Source of the DNA: JACJWR01 sp963842975
Lineage (GTDB): Bacteria > Actinomycetota > Actinomycetes > S36-B12 > UBA10799
Length of the DNA: 64,000 bases
Assembly: GCA_963842975.1 (NCBI GenBank)
Contig: CAWJIH010000009.1
Span: forward strand, 124,001-188,000
Direction: 5' to 3'
Position numbers and translations under genes: made by a program. The notes below the pieces were generated by a model. That model worked only from the letters and a program-made list of their open reading frames with translations, made no database searches and was not told the DNA's origin. Positions 33,511-41,595 of the stretch are shown here, one piece after another; position 1 is the first letter of the stretch; the number at the start of each line of letters is the position of its first letter.

Positions 33511-33649
33511 GGTCCTCTAGGGCGTCTTCTCCCGAGGCGGATTCAGGTGCGCTCTGGCATGGGTAGCTGAGGCCTAGTGCCCTCCGACGATGCGGCCTTG
33601 GATTGGCTCCCGTGTGAGCAAGGGCTCGGAAGGGCGCAGTTAGTGGCCG
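33511..33649. other. Noncoding remainder between vapBC and the E1-like gene
   Basis: No supported gene. The tandem heptamer and palindromic repeat precede it. A perfect 14-bp palindrome GGCCGCTAGCGGCC (33645-33658) covers the stop codon of the E1-like gene and could act as a weak transcript end. Confidence 0.5.
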
Positions 33650-34826
33650 CTAGCGGCCGTTGCGTGAGGCGGCGAAGGCACGGAAGATCGCCACGGCCTC
33701 GCGCGGAGGGGTGGCTGCTTGGAGTTTCAAGATGCGTTTGGGGGAGCAGACATACTGTCCAGAATGCAGGCGGCGGCCTAGGAGCAGTTCCCGTGCGGCG
33801 ACGGCCAGCAAGGCTCCGCCGACCGACGCGGTTCCGCCGAGTTGCGGCAATCCGGCGAGATCGGAATCGACGCGCAACGCCGAGTCGATGAGGCGCGGGC
33901 TGACGTTGCGGACGCCCACCATCTTCATCAGCAGGCTACGTCGCTGGGCATCCGTGAGGTGACCATCGAGCAGAGACTGCAGGCGCTTGCCGAGCCTGCC
34001 GTGGAAGGGCTGCGCGCCCAGGTCATGCCGCTCCACATCGATCACCGAGCGGTCTCCGACGTCACTGGCCGAGAGCACAGGAATGCGGTGGTTTCGTGCG
34101 GTGTCGCGTAAGAGGGCCTTCATCGCAGAGGTCGTCCATCTCGTCGATCAAGATGTCGGGTGAGTGGTCGCGAATGACAGCCTGAAGCAGGTGGGCGTCG
34201 ACCCCGGAATGCAGGTGAACCTGTTCGATGTATGGATCGATGGCACTGATGCGCTTGGCAACGAAGTCCACCTTGTGTTCGCCGACATCGCTGAAGGCTC
34301 CATTGATGCGATTCAGGTTGGAAGGCTCGATGATGTCCATGTCGGCGATGATGAAGCTCCCCCCGATGCCTGCGCCGACCAGTCGCTCTACCACGTTGCT
34401 GCCGACGCTCAGGCCAAACACAGCTATGGTCGCGGCGTATAGGCGGCGCTGCTCTGCCGGAGTGATCAGGTCGCGGTTGCGGAACGTGCGCAGCGCACGC
34501 AGGTCATCGCGCTCGGGAAATCGGACGAGTTGCCCCGACCACTCGAACAGCCACCAGCGTCCGAAGGTCGGACCCTGGTTGACGATGTCGGTAACGAAGT
34601 TGGCACGCAGTCCGGCATCGTCTCGCCGGTCGGGGTGGCGCAGCTCGAACAGCCCATTCGCCACGTGCTCGACGGAGTCGACGACAGTTTGGATCGCGCC
34701 GGCCTCAAATGCTGTCGTGAGGCGACCCTCGTCATCAGGATCGCTCATGTTGAACGAAATCGGTGGCGACCACGGACGCACAGGTTGGACCTGTTGGATA
34801 GAAGTCGTTGTGGGGAGCTGCGTCAC
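33650..34826 (-). pseudogene. E1-like (ThiF/MoeB superfamily) adenylyltransferase, split by a frameshift
   Basis: Read from the GTG at 34826, which overlaps the stop of the acyltransferase gene (GTGA). The first frame holds an N-terminal region with WWLFEWSGQLVRFPERDD and RNRDLITPAEQRRL, then the nucleotide-binding fold VFGLSVGSNVVERLVGAG with IADMDIIEPSNLNRI and ILIDEMDDL. It then leaves the family pattern. The continuation MKALLRDTARNHRIPVL with SVIDVERHDL is in another frame (to 33650). One extra base in 34124-34127 explains the break. The layout resembles E1-like proteins of the Rv1355c kind, by recollection; no nitroreductase domain is present. Total length would be about 390 residues. 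Confidence 0.75.
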
Positions 34827-35602
34827 CGTATGCCGTCCGTGGTCAAGGCGGCCAGGGCGTTTGTGTGCTGGCGCGTCTGATCGGTCCACCAGTCGTTGAA
34901 CTCGTTGAACTCGGCGGTCGTGAGTGTGAGGTCGCGCGGATGAAAGGTGGGACTCCTTGGGCGCCAGCCGTCTGCTAGGAATGCTGCCAGGGACGGGTTG
35001 CGTGGTAGGACGTCGGCCACGAGGGTGTCCATTCGCAGTCGCACCGGATGGTGGTTTGCGCCGTTTACGAAATGAGGATCACCCAACGATTGAAACGGCA
35101 GGCCCGCAGCGAGCAGCGCATCGAGCAGGAATCCTTCGACCTGTGCGTAGAGGTCGCACAGTCGCTCGTCGATGCTAATGCGAACAACCTCGCGCCAGGC
35201 GCCCGCTACCAGGCCGAGGCCATGCCAGCCATCGGCAACGGCGTATCGGGAGATCTCGCCGTGGGATCTGCGTCCCACAGGAACATCAAATGGGGCCTGG
35301 GCAATCAGAATTGGCCGCTCAGGCAGACTACGGATGACGCGCACCGTGCAGACCAGCTCCCCGCTGCTGGCGTACATGCCGACGTGGATCGACCTGTCGT
35401 CGTCGGGGCAACAGTCGATCCCGTCGACTAGATGGCCATCGTTTAGCAACCTATGTCGCAGATATGCATCAGTTCGGAGTCGGCGGGCCTGGGCGAGAGC
35501 AGCGGTGTCGGTGTGGCTGAACCGCCTCACCTCAACCGGCTCAGCCACCGTCCCAGTCGTCAGCCAGTTGCTACGAAGGGCATCCGGGGGGGGCTTGCTC
35601 AT
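34823..35602 (-). CDS. FeeM-like N-acyl amino acid synthase / GNAT-fold acyltransferase
   Basis: 259 residues from the ATG at 35602, with AGGAG eight bases upstream; a longer frame has a low-complexity N-terminus. RRLRTDAYLRHRLL, a charged CCPDDDRSIHVGMY segment and GEISRYAVADGWHG match the N-acyl amino acid synthase (FeeM) and autoinducer-synthase-like fold, where the second motif binds the acyl donor. Such enzymes move a fatty acyl chain from acyl carrier protein to an amino acid. It is translationally coupled to the E1-like gene, suggesting both act on one product. Confidence 0.65.
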   Translation of the reverse strand: MSKPPPDALRSNWLTTGTVAEPVEVRRFSHTDTAALAQARRLRTDAYLRHRLLNDGHLVDGIDCCPDDDRSIHVGMYASSGELVCTVRVIRSLPERPILIAQAPFDVPVGRRSHGEISRYAVADGWHGLGLVAGAWREVVRISIDERLCDLYAQVEGFLLDALLAAGLPFQSLGDPHFVNGANHHPVRLRMDTLVADVLPRNPSLAAFLADGWRPRSPTFHPRDLTLTTAEFNEFNDWWTDQTRQHTNALAALTTDGIR

Positions 35603-35887
35603 CGAGGCAACTCCTGTCGTGACGGGACTGCTGACACGCGGGAGTCTCACGAGTGGAGAGGAGCCCCCGCTAAAGCAAATCGGCGTTCCTTGAACCGTGT
35701 CAGGCGGTGAGCCACCTCCGCCACCTCGAAATGTCCCCAATCCAGGTGACACCAGCGCCCCGTCGGCCGGCTGTCAGGGCCAAGGTGACGCACTGCTTCT
35801 GCCATCCACATTCCGTTCCAGCGAACTCCTGCGGGGCGTCGAATCTGCAACACTGGGTTGTCCCGCCACGAGCCCAGGAGGTGTCTC

Positions 35888-35989
35888 ATGCGTCGACCGG
35901 ACGATGTCGAAATCATGCGCGACGCCCTCCGCGGCATTCCATGCGCTGGCGAGTCGATGTGTGGCAATTCTTGGGCAAGGAGATGCTGA
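35888..35989 (+). CDS. Candidate 33-residue ORF with a perfect Shine-Dalgarno sequence
   Basis: AGGAGGT at 35876-35882 stands five bases before the ATG, the best ribosome binding site in this stretch. The product begins MRRPDDVEIMRDALRG and has three cysteines. It is not recognised. It could be a real small protein, or the 5' end of a decayed gene whose later part shifted frame. Confidence 0.25.
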   Translation: MRRPDDVEIMRDALRGIPCAGESMCGNSWARRC

Positions 35990-36203
35990 TGCAGGACGCT
36001 CAATCGCGAGGGTCATTGAGCATCGCACGCTCGTGAACGCCGCCAAGTGGGTAGTCGGCCGCTCGCCGCACGTGCGCCTGGCAGGGTAGCCACCGGTCGC
36101 GGAGGCCGCGGCTGATGCAGCCGTGGATGCCTGGTGCCGCCTGGTTTGGGTGGCTCGCTGAGTTCCGTGTGCGCACGCGCCTGTGGCCACCTCCTCGCCC
36201 TCG

Positions 36204-36276
36204 CGCAAAATCGACCACGGCGAACAGAATCGACCAAGAATCCTGGTCGATTTTGCGCGACTTGGTCGATTTTGCG
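36204..36276. repeat. 73-bp nested palindromic repeat, copy 2
   Basis: Outer arms CGCAAAATCGACCA (36204-36217) and TGGTCGATTTTGCG (36263-36276) are perfect complements. Inner arms are 36225-36236 and 36244-36255. The single non-Watson-Crick pair of the inner stem is A-C in copy 1 and G-T here, from changes on opposite arms. Flanks CCTCGCG and GGAAGCCG are shared with copy 1. Confidence 0.93.
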
Positions 36277-36372
36277 TGGAAGCCGCCACGTCGGGGCTGC
36301 GGAGCTGCGGCGGGGCGCGCGCGGGGCGCGGGGTGACGGGCGGCGCGGGCCGCCTGACCAGCGCCTGACACC

Positions 36373-37401
36373 ATGCGGGGCATGCCCGAGGTGCCGGAGT
36401 CCGTGATCGAGTCGGCGGATCAACCGCATGACCATGGTGTGCGGGCGGTGGTGGACGGAGCCTTCGCGCTGCTGGTCGGCCTGCTGGCCGTGGTTCAGGC
36501 GCGGATTAACGGCGAACTTGCCCTGGTAGTTGGCAGCGGGATTGAAGCGGCCGTTGCCTCGTTTGGCACTGGCCTGCTCCTCATCGCCGTGATCGTGCTG
36601 GCGGTCCCTTCAGCTAGGCGCGGCTCACGACGACTGCTCCGGGCGTTCCGCATCCCACCCCGGGCGCCAGCCTGGATATTGCTCGGAGGGCTCGGCGGGG
36701 CCACGTTCGTCGCGTCCCAGGGTCTGGTGGTGCCGACCACCGGAGTGGCCCTGTTCACGATCGCGCTGGTGGCAGGTCTCAGCGGGAACTCGCTGGTGGT
36801 CGACAAGTACGGCATCGGCCCCGGGGGCCGCCGACCCGTTACCTGGCCGCGGGTGGTGGCCGCGGCGGCCGCGGTGGCTGGGGTAGTGCTTGCTGTCTCG
36901 GGCGAAATCGGTACCGGCGAGGTGGCCGTCGGGCTGCTGCTGTTGGCGATGGTCGCCGGCGCCATGGTGGCGGTTCAGCAAGGCCTCAATGGTCGAGTCG
37001 CGGTGATAGCCGGATCACCCCTGCCGGCGGCGCTAGTCAACTTCATCGTGGGTTTCGCCGCCTTGCTGCTGGTTGGCGGTGTGATCGAGGCCTTTGACAC
37101 GCAGACCTTCACCCCTCCGCCGTTGCCCTGGCAGGAGCCGCTGCTCTGGCTTGGCGGTCCCATCGGGGTGGCGTTCGTGGTGGTGGCGGCCTTCGCGGTG
37201 CGAGGTCTGGGAGTGTTGCTGTTTTCGCTGCTGACCATCGTCGGTCAACTCGTGGGCGGGGTGTTGGTCGACGTGGTCGCGCCAGTGTCGGGCGAGGCTG
37301 GCGTCACCTGGCAGACGATCGCCGCGGTGCTGGTGTCAATGCTGGCCACAGTGCTGGCCTTCCTGGGCAGCAGACGATCGCCTGGCACAATGCACAAGTG
37401 A
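36373..37401 (+). CDS. DMT-superfamily transporter with two fused YdcZ-type halves
   Basis: 342 residues with about ten hydrophobic helices. The YdcZ (DUF606) pattern occurs twice: QARINGELALVVGSGIEAAVASFGTG near residue 40 and QQGLNGRVAVIAGSPLPAALVNFIVG near residue 203. Most YdcZ proteins are single five-helix units, so this is an internal duplication, as in several actinobacterial members. The substrate is unknown. ATG at 36373 or 36382. The stop overlaps folD. Confidence 0.88.
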   Translation: MRGMPEVPESVIESADQPHDHGVRAVVDGAFALLVGLLAVVQARINGELALVVGSGIEAAVASFGTGLLLIAVIVLAVPSARRGSRRLLRAFRIPPRAPAWILLGGLGGATFVASQGLVVPTTGVALFTIALVAGLSGNSLVVDKYGIGPGGRRPVTWPRVVAAAAAVAGVVLAVSGEIGTGEVAVGLLLLAMVAGAMVAVQQGLNGRVAVIAGSPLPAALVNFIVGFAALLLVGGVIEAFDTQTFTPPPLPWQEPLLWLGGPIGVAFVVVAAFAVRGLGVLLFSLLTIVGQLVGGVLVDVVAPVSGEAGVTWQTIAAVLVSMLATVLAFLGSRRSPGTMHK

Positions 37402-38252
37402 CCGCAACGATCTTGGACGGAAAGGCCACTGCCGCGGCAGTGAAGGCAGAACTCGCAATCCGTGTGCGTGCTCTCGTCGAACGGGGTGTGCGGCCCGGGC
37501 TGGGAACTGTGTTGGTCGGCGACGATCCCGGAAGTTCGGCGTATGTGGCAGGAAAACACCGCGACTGCGCCGAAGTAGGCATCGCCAGCATTCGGGTGGA
37601 ACTTCCTGCCACCGCCACGCAGGAGCAGGTCCTGGGTGTGGTTGACGAACTCAACGCAGACCCAGCCTGCACTGGCTACATCGTGCAGTTGCCGTTGCCG
37701 TCGGGCTTGGATGCCAACCAGGTGCTGGAGCGGATGGACCCCGCAAAGGATGCCGACGGTCTGCACCCGACGAACCTCGGCCGGTTGGTGCTCGGCGCTC
37801 CAGGGCCGCTGCCGTGCACCCCAAGGGGAATCGTGGAACTACTCCGCCGATACGACGTGGAAATCGCCGGCGCGGAGGTGGTTGTGATCGGGCGCGGAGT
37901 CACAGTGGGCCGCCCGCTCGGGCTGTTGCTGACCAGGAAGAGCGAGAACGCCACCGTGACGCTGTGCCACACCGGAACCAAAGATTTCGCCGAACACACC
38001 CGACGTGCCGACATCATCGTCGCGGCTGCCGGAGTCCCCGGTCTGATCACCGCAGACCTGGTGGCCCCCGGCGCCACGGTGTTGGATGTGGGGATCACCC
38101 GGACAGCCGCGGGTCTGGTGGGTGATGTTGATCCGGGAGTGCGAGAGGTGGCAGGTCACGTCGCGCCGATGCCTGGGGGTGTTGGTCCGATGACCCGGGC
38201 GATGCTCCTGGCCAACGTGGTGGATGCGGCGGAGAGGCTGTCCGAGAGGTGA
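37398..38252 (+). CDS. folD: Methylenetetrahydrofolate dehydrogenase/cyclohydrolase
   Basis: 284-residue bifunctional enzyme interconverting 5,10-methylene- and 10-formyl-tetrahydrofolate with NADP. VGDDPGSSAYVAGKHRDC holds the catalytic Lys and Tyr region, GYIVQLPLPSG and PCTPRGIVELL bind folate and VIGRGVTVGRPLGLLL binds NADP. 10-formyl-THF made here is used by PurN and PurH encoded upstream. The GTG overlaps the transporter stop and the stop overlaps the DUF3017 gene. Confidence 0.97.
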   Translation: MTATILDGKATAAAVKAELAIRVRALVERGVRPGLGTVLVGDDPGSSAYVAGKHRDCAEVGIASIRVELPATATQEQVLGVVDELNADPACTGYIVQLPLPSGLDANQVLERMDPAKDADGLHPTNLGRLVLGAPGPLPCTPRGIVELLRRYDVEIAGAEVVVIGRGVTVGRPLGLLLTRKSENATVTLCHTGTKDFAEHTRRADIIVAAAGVPGLITADLVAPGATVLDVGITRTAAGLVGDVDPGVREVAGHVAPMPGGVGPMTRAMLLANVVDAAERLSER

Positions 38253-38518
38253 TCAGCGGGCTGGTCCGGCAGTGGCCCATCAGTGCTGTGCTCGGTGGCA
38301 TCGCCTTGGCTTTGGCCTTCGTCGCACTCGACCGGTTTCGGGTCGGATCGGTACTGCTGGCAGCAAGCGTGGTGGCCGCCTTCATCCTGCGACTGGTGCT
38401 GACCGACGAGCAGGCTGGTTTGCTTGCCGTCCGGGCACGTCCGGTCGATCTGGGTGTGCTTGGCGGACTGGCCACGATGCTGACAATCATGGCGCTGTGG
38501 GTGCCGCCCCCCGCGTGA
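38249..38518 (+). CDS. DUF3017 small membrane protein
   Basis: 89 residues with three hydrophobic helices (about 9-25, 28-48 and 68-86). It matches the short DUF3017 proteins that follow folD in many actinobacteria. LTDEQAGLLAVRARPVDL in the loop is the most family-like part. Function unknown. The GTG overlaps the folD stop by four bases. Confidence 0.85.
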   Translation: MISGLVRQWPISAVLGGIALALAFVALDRFRVGSVLLAASVVAAFILRLVLTDEQAGLLAVRARPVDLGVLGGLATMLTIMALWVPPPA

Positions 38519-38653
38519 GGAGTCGGCGCTAGGCTGCGGGTACGCGCCGTCGCTGCTGGCGGTGGAGATCTCTCGATCGACACGGCAGGCGGCGCCCGAT
38601 GTACATCAACCCGGGGCGTTGGCGTCCTGGCCGGCAGAAGGGTCTCCTCACTC

Positions 38654-39610
38654 ATGGCACGTGCAGGCAAAGTAACGGTCGTAGGCGCAGGGTTCTACGG
38701 TTCCACCACCGCGATGCGGCTCGCGGAATATGACATCTTCGACGAGGTCGTGCTGACCGACATCGTGGAAGGCAAAGCCGAAGGCCTGGCGTTGGACATG
38801 AATCAATCCCGGCCGGTGGAAGGTTTTGAGACTGCCATTACCGGGGCCACAACTGGCACCGATGGCTCGGGCTACGAAGCCATCGCGGACTCGGACATCG
38901 TCGTGATCACCGCCGGGTTGCCCCGGAAACCCGGCATGAGCCGCATGGACCTCATCGAGGTGAACGCCGGAATCGTCCGTGGGGTGGCGGAAAACGTAGC
39001 CCAGTACGCCCCGAACGCAGTTGTCATCGTGGTCTCAAACCCGCTCGATGAGATGACCGCCCTCACCCAGATCGCCACCGGCTTCCCGCACCACCGCGTG
39101 CTTGGCCAGGCTGGCATGCTCGACACCGCCCGCTTCAGCCACTTCGTCGCGGAGAAACTCGGCAAGCCGATCGCCAGTGTCCAGACCCTCACCCTTGGCT
39201 CGCACGGCGACACCATGGTGCCTGTTCCGTCACGCTGCACGGTCGATGGCAAGCCCCTCACCGAGTTTCTGACGGACGACGAAATTGAAGAACTCGTGGT
39301 CCGAACCCGCAACGGTGGAGCCGAGGTTGTGGCCCTGCTCAAGACCGGATCTGCCTACTACGCGCCTTCCGCCGCCGCAGCACGGATGGCCAAGGCGGTC
39401 GCCGAGGACAGCGGCGACGTAATGCCGGTGTGTGCCTGGGTGGATGGCGAATATGGCATCGCCGGGGTCTACCTGGGCGTAGAGGCCGAAATCGGCAAGG
39501 AAGGCGTCCGGCGAGTCGTCACCACCGACCTGACCGAGACCGAGTTGGTCGCGCTGAACGAAGCCGCCGAGGCAGTGCGCGCCAAGCAGGCCGACGTCCA
39601 GAGCCTTTAG
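38654..39610 (+). CDS. mdh: Malate dehydrogenase, LDH-type
   Basis: 318 residues of the lactate/malate dehydrogenase fold. VVGAGFYGSTTAMRLAE binds NAD, the catalytic Arg-rich loop is GLPRKPGMSRMDL and the His is in LGSHGDTMVPV. The Arg at the second position of the loop marks a malate rather than lactate substrate. It is the tetrameric short type (MDH type 3) as in Bacillus and some actinobacteria. icd lies 50 bases downstream, so two TCA-cycle enzymes are probably co-transcribed. Confidence 0.95.
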   Translation: MARAGKVTVVGAGFYGSTTAMRLAEYDIFDEVVLTDIVEGKAEGLALDMNQSRPVEGFETAITGATTGTDGSGYEAIADSDIVVITAGLPRKPGMSRMDLIEVNAGIVRGVAENVAQYAPNAVVIVVSNPLDEMTALTQIATGFPHHRVLGQAGMLDTARFSHFVAEKLGKPIASVQTLTLGSHGDTMVPVPSRCTVDGKPLTEFLTDDEIEELVVRTRNGGAEVVALLKTGSAYYAPSAAAARMAKAVAEDSGDVMPVCAWVDGEYGIAGVYLGVEAEIGKEGVRRVVTTDLTETELVALNEAAEAVRAKQADVQSL

Positions 39611-39660
39611 TCGCACCAGCCGACGCTCACCGACAAGCAGAGAGAGACAGAGGCCTGAAG

Positions 39661-40884
39661 ATGGCAAAAATCAAAGTTGAGAATCCGGTCGTCGAGCTTG
39701 ACGGCGATGAGATGACCCGGATCATCTGGCAGTTCATCAAAGACCAGCTGATCCTGCCGTACCTCGATATCGACCTGAAGTACTACGACCTCGGAGTCGA
39801 GCACCGCGACGCCACCGACGACCAGGTGACGATCGACTCCGCCCACGCCATTCAGAAGTACGGCGTGGGGGTGAAGTGCGCCACCATCACCCCAGATGAG
39901 GCCCGAGTCGAAGAATTCGGACTCAAGAAGATGTGGCGTTCGCCGAATGGCACGATCCGCAACATCCTCGGCGGTGTGATTTTCCGCGAGCCCATCATCA
40001 TCTCCAACATCCCGAGGCTCGTGCCGGGCTGGACCAAACCCATCGTGGTGGGACGTCATGCCTTCGGCGACCAGTACCGTGCCACCGACTTCAAGGTGCC
40101 TGGGCCTGGCACGCTCACCCTCACCTACACCCCGGCCGACGGTTCGGAACCGATGGAGTTCGACGTCTACGACTTCCCGAGCGGCGGCGTGGCGATGGGT
40201 ATGTACAACCTTGATGATTCGATTCGTGACTTCGCGCGCGCGTCGATGAGGTACGGACTGTCCCGCGGATACCCGGTCTACCTGTCGACCAAGAACACGA
40301 TCCTGAAGGCCTACGACGGTCGATTCAAGGACCTGTTCGCAGAGGTATACGAGGCCGAATTCGCCGCGGAGTTCGAAGCCGCGGGCATCACCTACGAGCA
40401 CCGTCTGATCGACGACATGGTCGCAGCCGCCATGAAGTGGGAAGGCGGCTATGTGTGGGCCTGCAAGAACTACGACGGCGACGTGCAATCCGACACTGTC
40501 GCGCAGGGGTTCGGATCGCTCGGTCTGATGACCAGTGTGCTCATGACCCCGGACGGCAAGACGGTAGAGGCGGAGGCGGCGCACGGCACCGTCACCCGGC
40601 ACTACCGCCAGCACCAACAAGGCAAACCGACGTCGACCAACCCGATTGCCTCAATCTTCGCCTGGACCCGTGGGCTGGCCTACCGAGGCAAGATGGACGG
40701 CACCCCCGGGGTCACTGCCTTTGCAGACGCCCTTGAGTCGGTGTGTGTCCGGACTGTTGAATCAGGGAAGATGACCAAGGACCTGGCGTTGCTCGTCGGC
40801 CCAGACCAGGGCTACCTGACCACGCAGGAGTTCCTGGCGGCGATCGATGAGAACTTGCAGCGAAAGATGTCCGCCGCCACCTGA
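39661..40884 (+). CDS. icd: NADP-dependent isocitrate dehydrogenase, eukaryote-like homodimeric type
   Basis: 407 residues from the ATG at 39661; the longer frame runs into mdh. MAKIKVENPVVELDGDEMTRIIW is typical of the subfamily II enzyme related to mitochondrial IDH. SPNGTIRNILGG is the substrate loop and the metal-binding aspartates lie in YDGDVQSDTVAQGFGSLG. EAAHGTVTRHYR carries NADP specificity. GAGAGA-type purines precede the start. It makes 2-oxoglutarate and NADPH. Confidence 0.96.
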   Translation: MAKIKVENPVVELDGDEMTRIIWQFIKDQLILPYLDIDLKYYDLGVEHRDATDDQVTIDSAHAIQKYGVGVKCATITPDEARVEEFGLKKMWRSPNGTIRNILGGVIFREPIIISNIPRLVPGWTKPIVVGRHAFGDQYRATDFKVPGPGTLTLTYTPADGSEPMEFDVYDFPSGGVAMGMYNLDDSIRDFARASMRYGLSRGYPVYLSTKNTILKAYDGRFKDLFAEVYEAEFAAEFEAAGITYEHRLIDDMVAAAMKWEGGYVWACKNYDGDVQSDTVAQGFGSLGLMTSVLMTPDGKTVEAEAAHGTVTRHYRQHQQGKPTSTNPIASIFAWTRGLAYRGKMDGTPGVTAFADALESVCVRTVESGKMTKDLALLVGPDQGYLTTQEFLAAIDENLQRKMSAAT

Positions 40885-40929
40885 TCCGGTTGCGCGCGCA
40901 AGCTCAACTGCCGGGTTGGTCTCGAACGA

Positions 40930-41418
40930 CTAGGTCCATTTGATGGCCTGCCGGAGCGCGGCAGGGGCATCGCCCAAGGAGGCTTTGTCGCTGCCGCGCA
41001 AAACGGCCACGCCATCTTTCTTCGTGCGATAGGCCGTCCACAAGGTGCCACGGTGGGTTGCGGTCACGACATGCGAGGACCGAGAAACACGTGCGCCGGG
41101 GCCGATCCGGGCGGATCCGGTGATCCGTGCGTCGCCGGTGATGTCGGCGTCGCCGAAAACTCGCACCTGGCCGCCCACATAGGCCCGGTCGGCGATCAAG
41201 GCATCATGTCGTACCCAGGCCTCGTCGGTGACGATTGCGCGGTCGCGCACCTCGGCCCGACCGGTGACGTGGGCTTTCCCACTCACCTCGGCTTGGTGTC
41301 GAATCGTGGCCGAGCCGGTGACCCTGGCTCGGTCAAGAATCTTCGCTGAGTCTCGGACCTTGGCGTCGCTGCCCACCCGCGCATGCTTGCCAACCGAGAT
41401 GTTCGATTTCCGGCCCAT
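40930..41418 (-). CDS. Left-handed beta-helix (hexapeptide-like) protein
   Basis: 162 residues from the ATG at 41418, which has AAGGAG seven bases upstream. Residues 10-120 are about eighteen imperfect six-residue turns of the type A-x-V-x-G-x or A-x-I-x-D-x, such as DARITGSARIGPGARV. The C-terminus RGTLWTAYRTKKDGVAVLRG is a separate strand-rich unit. Similar repeat proteins occur in phage and bacterial genomes. No acyltransferase His is obvious, so a structural or ligand-binding role is as likely as an enzyme. Confidence 0.7.
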   Translation of the reverse strand: MGRKSNISVGKHARVGSDAKVRDSAKILDRARVTGSATIRHQAEVSGKAHVTGRAEVRDRAIVTDEAWVRHDALIADRAYVGGQVRVFGDADITGDARITGSARIGPGARVSRSSHVVTATHRGTLWTAYRTKKDGVAVLRGSDKASLGDAPAALRQAIKWT

Positions 41419-41595
41419 CGGATGACTCCTTCGCACGCGTTGAGCGCTGGCGTGACCAGTCTCGCCCATCCCGCATCGCGATGGCGGAGTAGGCCCTGGC
41501 TAGCGAGCGGTTCGAATCGTCCAGGGCCCGCCTCGTGGATCGTAGGTGTGTCCTAGGGTGGGCAACGCATCAGACCTAGGGAAGGATGGCATGGC

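Larger units (their letters stand above)
35603..36372. other. 770-base region without a confident gene
   Basis: Codon use is poor in all frames and the longer open frames look like chance. It holds the second palindromic repeat (36204-36276) and one short frame at 35888 with a perfect ribosome binding site. The stretch after 36290 is very GC-rich and direct-repeat-like (GCGCGCGGGGCGCGGGG). It may be eroded remains of accessory genes. Confidence 0.5.

Noticed and set aside
35647..36003. A 118-codon minus-strand frame upstream of the FeeM-like gene
   Set aside because: No ribosome binding site, no family resemblance and unlikely composition; kept only as part of the unassigned region.
33424..36285. 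CRISPR array based on the repeated palindromic element
   Set aside because: Only two copies, 2.8 kb apart, with genes between them and no cas genes.
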